From an uncultured Sphingobacteriaceae bacterium (GTDB lineage: Bacteria > Bacteroidota > Bacteroidia > Sphingobacteriales > Sphingobacteriaceae): 10,013 nt of DNA. The DNA is taken from NCBI GenBank assembly GCA_937875035.1, contig CALNCF010000016.1, forward strand, positions 1-10,013. The letters run 5' to 3'. Below are positions 6,037-10,013 of the stretch, one piece after another; the first letter of the stretch is position 1, and each line of letters starts with the position of its first letter. A program made the translations under genes and the position numbers. Under the pieces are notes generated by a model that searched no databases, had not been told where the DNA came from, and was given only the letters and a program-made list of their open reading frames with translations.

Positions 6037-7098
6037 ATGGAAACAAAAGCACAATCATTAAAAGAGCAATGGGCAGAGTTGAAAGCACAGCAGGCGCATT
6101 TACGTATCCGCAACGCGGCTGAGCAATTAGGTGTGACGGAAGTAGAGCTGCTTGCCACGCAATGCGGAGAAACCGTAACGCGGCTACAGCCTGACTTCAA
6201 AGCGATCCTGAAAGAAATCGAAAGCCTTGGATGGGTGATGGCGCTGAGCAGGAACAATGATATGGTTCACGAGCGTAAGGGTGTTTACCTGAATGCCGAG
6301 CTGGATAACCCGCATGTGGGCCTGTTCGTAGGTGAGGATATCGACCTGCGTATCTTCTTCGCAAGCTGGGCATCGGCTTTTGCTGTGACAGAAGGCGCCG
6401 GCGACAAGATTCGCCGCAGCATCCAGTTCTTCGCGAAGAACGGTGAAGCGATCCATAAGATATATATGACAGAGAAAAGCAACCTCGATGCGTTCGAGGC
6501 CCTCGTAAAGAAATATACCAGCGAAGACCAAAGCCAGCAGGAAGTGCTGACCGCGGGCCCGAAGGCTCCGGAGCAGGAATTACCCGACAGCGAGATCGAT
6601 GTGGTTAACTTCCGCAACGACTGGGTGAACTTACAGGATACCCACCATTTCTTCGGCCTGCTGAAAAAATATAAAGTAACCCGCACACAGGCCTTACGCC
6701 TGGCCCCGGAAGGCAATTACGCTGTGAAAGTAAACAGCAATGCCTTACGCGCTACCCTGGAAGCAGCAGCAGCGAACGAAACATCCATCATGGTATTCGT
6801 AGGAAACCAGGGAATGATCCAGATCCATACCGGTCCGGTGAAAAAACTGGCAGATTACGACGCATGGTTTAATGTACTGGACCCTGATTTCAACCTGCAC
6901 ATGCGTGAAGCAGCCATTGCAGACGCATGGGTGGTACGTAAGCCGACAGAAGACGGGATGGTGACGGCCTTAGAATGTTTTGATCAACATGGAGAACAGA
7001 TTATTCAATTATTTGGTAAGCGTAAGCCAGGCGTTCCGGAAATGGATAGCTGGAGAACACTTATTGCTGAAGTGGAATCACAAAACAAACATGTGTAA
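6037..7098 (+). CDS. hmuS: HmuS/HemS-family hemin-degrading factor
   Basis: Cytoplasmic heme-handling protein of 353 residues, the expected length for the HmuS/HemS/ChuS family of two tandem related domains. Members bind imported heme and are reported to degrade it or store and hand it on. The N-terminal half has LKEQWAELK, IRNAAEQLGVTEVELLA, MALSRNNDMVHERKG, the GLFVGEDIDLRIFF segment and IQFFAKNGEAIHKIY. The second half repeats the pattern: FRNDWVNLQDTHHFFGLL, TRTQALRLAPEG, MVFVGNQGMIQIHTG, FNLHMREAAI and ALECFDQHGEQIIQLFGKRKPG. His203 in QDTHHFF is where the proximal heme ligand lies in HemS/ChuS; the next residue is also His (His204), where many relatives have another residue. The start ATG follows an A-rich stretch. 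The last 8 nt overlap the next small gene, so the two are likely translated together. Confidence 0.92.
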   Translation: METKAQSLKEQWAELKAQQAHLRIRNAAEQLGVTEVELLATQCGETVTRLQPDFKAILKEIESLGWVMALSRNNDMVHERKGVYLNAELDNPHVGLFVGEDIDLRIFFASWASAFAVTEGAGDKIRRSIQFFAKNGEAIHKIYMTEKSNLDAFEALVKKYTSEDQSQQEVLTAGPKAPEQELPDSEIDVVNFRNDWVNLQDTHHFFGLLKKYKVTRTQALRLAPEGNYAVKVNSNALRATLEAAAANETSIMVFVGNQGMIQIHTGPVKKLADYDAWFNVLDPDFNLHMREAAIADAWVVRKPTEDGMVTALECFDQHGEQIIQLFGKRKPGVPEMDSWRTLIAEVESQNKHV

Positions 7099-7420
7099 TC
7101 CTGTTATACTTCATCAATATAACAAGGGGTATGTATGCTGGTGCCCGCAATGCGACTATATTCATGTCGCGTTCGGCACCGGCATATTACTGCTCCGTCC
7201 TGAACAGCTCTTAAATTTCTCGGAGGTGATCGCGCATGACCTCCAGACCTATACCGACCCTGCAAGCAGGGAGCAAAAAGCATTTGTGTACAGCACCGAC
7301 AGCGAACGTGTACGGATCGTGCTGAATTATAACGAGCTGGTGGAGCTCCGCCGCATGCTGTGCGAATCCATCCTGATGTACGAAGTGCATCAGCTGTTAA
7401 AAGAGCCCTCCGGAGACTGA
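7091..7420 (+). CDS. Small Cys-rich protein coupled to hmuS, function unknown
   Basis: A 109-residue soluble protein without signal peptide or membrane helix. Its start ATG (7091) lies inside the end of hmuS (8-nt overlap), which signals tight co-expression. The open frame reaches back to 6980, but 7091 fits the A-rich start context seen for other genes here and starts at the conserved-looking N-terminus. It has Cys2, then a cluster C16-W-C18-P-Q-C21 followed by His25, and AFGTGILLL after it. The rest is mostly acidic and probably helical, ending in ELVELRRMLCESILMYEVHQLL. Bacteroidota genomes carry small unnamed proteins of this look (from memory, perhaps the DUF6686 family; unverified). The Cys cluster could bind Zn, Fe or an iron-sulfur centre, and the Cys-Pro pair resembles a heme regulatory motif. 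Its location between hmuS and the receptor suggests a role in cytoplasmic heme or iron handling; this is inference only. Confidence 0.75.
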   Translation: MCNPVILHQYNKGYVCWCPQCDYIHVAFGTGILLLRPEQLLNFSEVIAHDLQTYTDPASREQKAFVYSTDSERVRIVLNYNELVELRRMLCESILMYEVHQLLKEPSGD

Positions 7421-7449
7421 CCGAAGGGATGAATGAATCAACAAAGAAC

Positions 7450-9699
7450 ATGAGATTTTTATTCTATATACTGATCCTGGCCTGCGTAACCAACGCAGCC
7501 TCCGCGCAGCACATCCGGGTGCTATCGGCAGATGACCGTAAGCCCATTGCCGGTGCGCATATTATCCTTAAGGGAATGAAGGGTGAGCAGCTGCAGGTGC
7601 TGCTGACCGAAGCCTCCGGCAGCGTTGAGGTTCCTGAAAGCCTGGGAGCCAAACACCCAAAATACCAGGTTTCCGTTTCCATGCTGGGCTATAAGAAGAT
7701 CAGCGATACCCTTTCGGTAACCGAATCGAAAACCTATTACCTGCAAAGCGATAACATCTCCATCAACGATGTGGTGGTGACCGCGCAGTACGCGCCGAAC
7801 AGCGCGGAAAACAGCATTCACAAAGTACGCATCATCGACCAGAAAAAGATCCAGAGCATGGCCGCCGTAAACCTGCGCGATGTGCTCTCGAACGAATTGA
7901 ATATCCGGATCTCGCAGGATAACATCCTGGGAAGCAGCATGAGCCTGCAAGGCATCAGCGGGGAGAACATCAAGATCATGATCGACGGGGTGCCTGTGAT
8001 CGGGCGGCAGAACGGGAATATCGACCTGACGCAGATCAATATGAACGACGTGGAGCGTATCGAGATCGTGGAAGGTCCGCTGAGCGTGAACTACGGAACG
8101 AACGCCCTGGCGGGAACCATCAATATCATCACCAAGAAAACATCTGAATCTGCTAAGGAGCTCACGCTCTCCTCCTACAACGAAAACATCGGCACCTATA
8201 ACCTGAGCGCCAATGCTGCCTTCAAGATAAAGAAGAGCCGCCTGAGTGTTTCGGGTGTGCGCAACTTCTTCGACGGCTGGAACCCGGACGATGCCTACTG
8301 GCCTGATTTCTCTGAGCAGCACGCAGACGCTAGCCGCTTCAAAAGCTGGAAGCCGCGTGAGCAATACCTCGGAAGACTGCAGTACAACCAGCAGTACCGG
8401 AACCTGCTTTTAGGCTATAAGGGTGAATTCTTCCAAGAGAAGATCACGAACAGGGGACTTCCGCGCCTGCCTTATTTTGAAAGCGCGTTCGACGATTATT
8501 ACCACACCACCCGGATCGACCAGGCCATCTCTGCGAATGGTAAGATCGCCGAGAATAAGAACATCAGCCTGATCGCGTCCTATAATTATTACAAGCGCAT
8601 CAAGAATACTTATATCAAGGACCTGACCACCCTTCAGCAGGAGCTGACCCAGACGGCCGGCGACCAGGATACCAGCGGCTTTGAGCAATGGATGACCCGG
8701 GGCAGCTATTCCACTTCCAACGAAAACTCATGGATCAATTATGAGCTGGGCTATGATGTGAATTATGAAACCGCCGAAGGCGCACGCGTGAAGAATTTCC
8801 GCCAGGACATGGGCGATTATGCCCTGTTCTCTTCCGCAGAAATTTCCCTGTGGAAAAGAGTGATCGTAAGACCCGGCCTTCGCGTAGCCTATAACACGCA
8901 ATACCAGGCACCACCGGTACCCTCCCTGCACCTGAAATACAAGATCGGCGACTTCAACCTGCGCGCTTCCTATGCCTATGGCTTCCGCGCGCCTTCGCTG
9001 AAAGAGCTGTACTTCTATTTTGTCGACATCAACCATAACATTGTAGGAAATACCGGGCTAAAGGCTGAAAACTCCAATAATTATTCAGCGAGTATGACCT
9101 ATAAAGAATCAGGCGAAGCAAGCTTTAACCAAAGTGAAATAAATATATTTTATAATGACATCAAACAGTTAATCAGTCTTGCCCAAATGGGTTCTGAATA
9201 TACCTATGTAAATATTGGTAAATATCAAACTTTTGGTTTTAATACAAACCAATCGATCGTATGGCACCATATAAAGGCTTCTGCAGGGACTTCCTACACG
9301 TACTATTATAACATAGAATCAGAAATAAACAGCAGCATAAAAAGCTATAGTTTAGCCAACGAATACCGGATGAGCCTCCTATATGAGTGGAAAGAACAAG
9401 ACGCAACTATAGGTGTCTTTTATAAGCGTCAGAGTAAGCTGCCGGGCTTCAGCATCGACACCGGCGGTATGGTGACTAGCACCTATATCGACCAGTACCA
9501 TATGCTAGATCTGACCTTGAGCAAACTGTTCTGGAAGAAGCAGCTCGGTGTCTCCGTTGGATGCAAGAACCTCTTGGATGTGAAGAATATCAACACATCC
9601 GCCAGGTCTGGCGGGGTACACAGTACGGGCTCATCATCCATGCCGCTGGCAACGGGTCGTATCGCTTTTGTTAAACTTGATCTTTACCTGAAACAATAA
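7450..9699 (+). CDS. hmuR: TonB-dependent heme receptor (HmuR-like)
   Basis: Outer-membrane receptor of 749 residues that imports heme using TonB energy. Order of parts: signal peptide (MRFLFYILILACVTNAASA), carboxypeptidase-regulatory-like domain (about 20-100), TonB-box-like DVVVTAQ (107-113), plug (about 120-235, with LRDVLSNELNIRI, IMIDGVPVIG and the VERIEIVEGPLSVNYGTNALAGTINIIT segment), then a beta-barrel to the terminal VKLDLYLKQ. The heme-receptor signature is visible: FRAP (512-515), His529, and GNTGLKAE in the place of the NPNL element (about 533-540). Start choice: ATG 7450 follows ATCAACAAAGAAC, much like other starts here; ATG 7429 is in frame and would add seven residues. It begins 29 nt after the small gene and ends 1 nt before the lipoprotein. 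A block at 9121-9420 is strongly AT-rich compared with the rest. TonB, ExbB and ExbD are not in the window. Confidence 0.92.
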   Translation: MRFLFYILILACVTNAASAQHIRVLSADDRKPIAGAHIILKGMKGEQLQVLLTEASGSVEVPESLGAKHPKYQVSVSMLGYKKISDTLSVTESKTYYLQSDNISINDVVVTAQYAPNSAENSIHKVRIIDQKKIQSMAAVNLRDVLSNELNIRISQDNILGSSMSLQGISGENIKIMIDGVPVIGRQNGNIDLTQINMNDVERIEIVEGPLSVNYGTNALAGTINIITKKTSESAKELTLSSYNENIGTYNLSANAAFKIKKSRLSVSGVRNFFDGWNPDDAYWPDFSEQHADASRFKSWKPREQYLGRLQYNQQYRNLLLGYKGEFFQEKITNRGLPRLPYFESAFDDYYHTTRIDQAISANGKIAENKNISLIASYNYYKRIKNTYIKDLTTLQQELTQTAGDQDTSGFEQWMTRGSYSTSNENSWINYELGYDVNYETAEGARVKNFRQDMGDYALFSSAEISLWKRVIVRPGLRVAYNTQYQAPPVPSLHLKYKIGDFNLRASYAYGFRAPSLKELYFYFVDINHNIVGNTGLKAENSNNYSASMTYKESGEASFNQSEINIFYNDIKQLISLAQMGSEYTYVNIGKYQTFGFNTNQSIVWHHIKASAGTSYTYYYNIESEINSSIKSYSLANEYRMSLLYEWKEQDATIGVFYKRQSKLPGFSIDTGGMVTSTYIDQYHMLDLTLSKLFWKKQLGVSVGCKNLLDVKNINTSARSGGVHSTGSSSMPLATGRIAFVKLDLYLKQ
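9121..9420 (+). other. AT-rich block within the receptor gene
   Basis: Counting by eye, this 300-nt stretch (residues 558-657 of the receptor) holds about 34% G+C. The lines at 9121-9180 and 9301-9360 are near 23% and 28%. By contrast 8941-9000 is about 62% and 9421-9480 about 57%. Codons end in A or T here, unlike the neighbouring code. The reading frame stays intact and the encoded segment still looks like alternating barrel strands with Tyr, Ser and Asn. The change could mark intragenic recombination or local selection. Confidence 0.6.
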
Positions 9700-9700
9700 C

Positions 9701-10013
9701 ATGAAATCATTTGCCTGTTTTTCAGTCCTGATACTTTTTATTTTTTCTTCCTGTGAGAAGAAAGAGATCGCCGTACCCAAGCACGAAAGCGGTGATGTGA
9801 CCACCGCGCAGGTGCACATGGGTTCGGATTACAAATACCAGATCTGGTTCGACCTGGGTACGAACAGCATTGTGAAGACCAACCTTAAGACCGACTGGGA
9901 TATTTCCTTCGACTGCTCGGATACCAGCAGCTGGGTATTTCTGAACACCTCGAAGATGATGACCGCCGCGATCAGCAACAGCTCGCTGTTCGAAGATGTA
10001 ACCTCGCGCAGCG
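9701..10013 (+). CDS. hmuY: Second HmuY-like protein, lipoprotein form (partial, runs off the window)
   Basis: An open frame of 104 codons starts at ATG 9701, 1 nt after the receptor stop codon, and continues past the right edge. The N-terminus is a lipoprotein signal: a hydrophobic stretch and lipobox FSSC with Cys18. After a short linker comes YQIWFDLG (about 46-53) and then TDWDISF (WDISF at 66-70). This is the same arrangement as QVWYSL...WDLAF in the T9SS protein at 1929-3182, and it fits the HmuY family, whose best-known member in Porphyromonas is itself a lipoprotein beside hmuR. It is probably anchored at the outer membrane, working directly with the adjacent receptor. Whether it reaches the cell surface cannot be decided: the residues after Cys18 (EKKEI) are charged but do not clearly match a known surface-export signal. 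The C-terminal part and its heme ligands are outside the window. Confidence 0.8.
   Translation, partial: MKSFACFSVLILFIFSSCEKKEIAVPKHESGDVTTAQVHMGSDYKYQIWFDLGTNSIVKTNLKTDWDISFDCSDTSSWVFLNTSKMMTAAISNSSLFEDVTSRS

Noticed and set aside
5820..7592. Repeated 13-mer GGGTGAGCAGCTG at about 5820 and 7580
   Set aside because: Both copies encode Gly-Glu-Gln-Leu in unrelated proteins with similar codon preference; short coincidence, not a mobile or regulatory repeat.
7522..8364. Long open frame on the minus strand (280 codons) opposite the receptor gene
   Set aside because: It lies fully antisense to a well-supported TonB receptor, its product is a His/Val/Asp-rich composition typical of reverse-strand shadows, and no promoter or family motif is evident.
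1..10013. tRNA or rRNA genes, CRISPR arrays, insertion sequences, or phage modules
   Set aside because: No clover-leaf tRNA patterns, regular spaced repeats, transposase motifs or terminal inverted repeats were seen; the window is almost fully occupied by the genes listed.

Overview
The window looks like a chromosomal segment from a Bacteroidota bacterium, probably of the Chitinophagaceae/Chitinophagales type. The grounds are a type IX secretion (T9SS) C-terminal sorting domain, a TonB-dependent receptor with a carboxypeptidase-regulatory-like N-terminal domain, promoters of the TTG-N20-TAnnTTTG kind, A-rich start contexts without clear Shine-Dalgarno sites, and a DUF72 protein with an N-terminal extension I associate with that group. 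The family-level placement is inference. Every supported gene lies on the + strand.

Layout: (1) 1-66, the probable acidic tail of an upstream gene, then a DUF72/YecE-like protein (114-1019). (2) 1151-1777, an orphan NarL/LuxR-type response regulator with its own promoter and operator. (3) 1929 to the right edge, a heme acquisition and breakdown locus in the order hmuY-like (T9SS cargo), hmuT, hmuU, hmuV, hmuS, a small Cys-rich protein, hmuR-like TonB receptor, and a second hmuY-like lipoprotein cut by the window edge. Several junctions overlap (hmuT/hmuU, hmuU/hmuV, hmuS/small gene) and the rest are separated by 1 to 72 nt, so this reads as one transcription unit. A terminator-like hairpin after the first gene may reduce expression of the rest.

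How the parts work together (inferred from family knowledge): HmuY-like proteins bind or strip heme outside the cell, the HmuR-like receptor imports it across the outer membrane using TonB energy, HmuT captures it and passes it to the HmuU/HmuV ABC transporter, and HmuS binds or degrades it in the cytoplasm to release iron. The response regulator and the hmuY-like gene carry near-identical promoter-operator modules: the same -33 sequence, the same 20-nt spacer, and a 17-nt inverted repeat of the form TTTAGA-N5-TCTAAA over the presumed transcription start. This suggests joint control by an iron-dependent repressor of the Fur or DtxR kind.

The core transport system belongs to a known type. The less ordinary parts are the twin operator modules linking an orphan response regulator to a heme operon, two HmuY-like proteins with different export routes, a small CxCPxC protein translationally coupled to hmuS, and a sharply AT-rich block inside the receptor gene.
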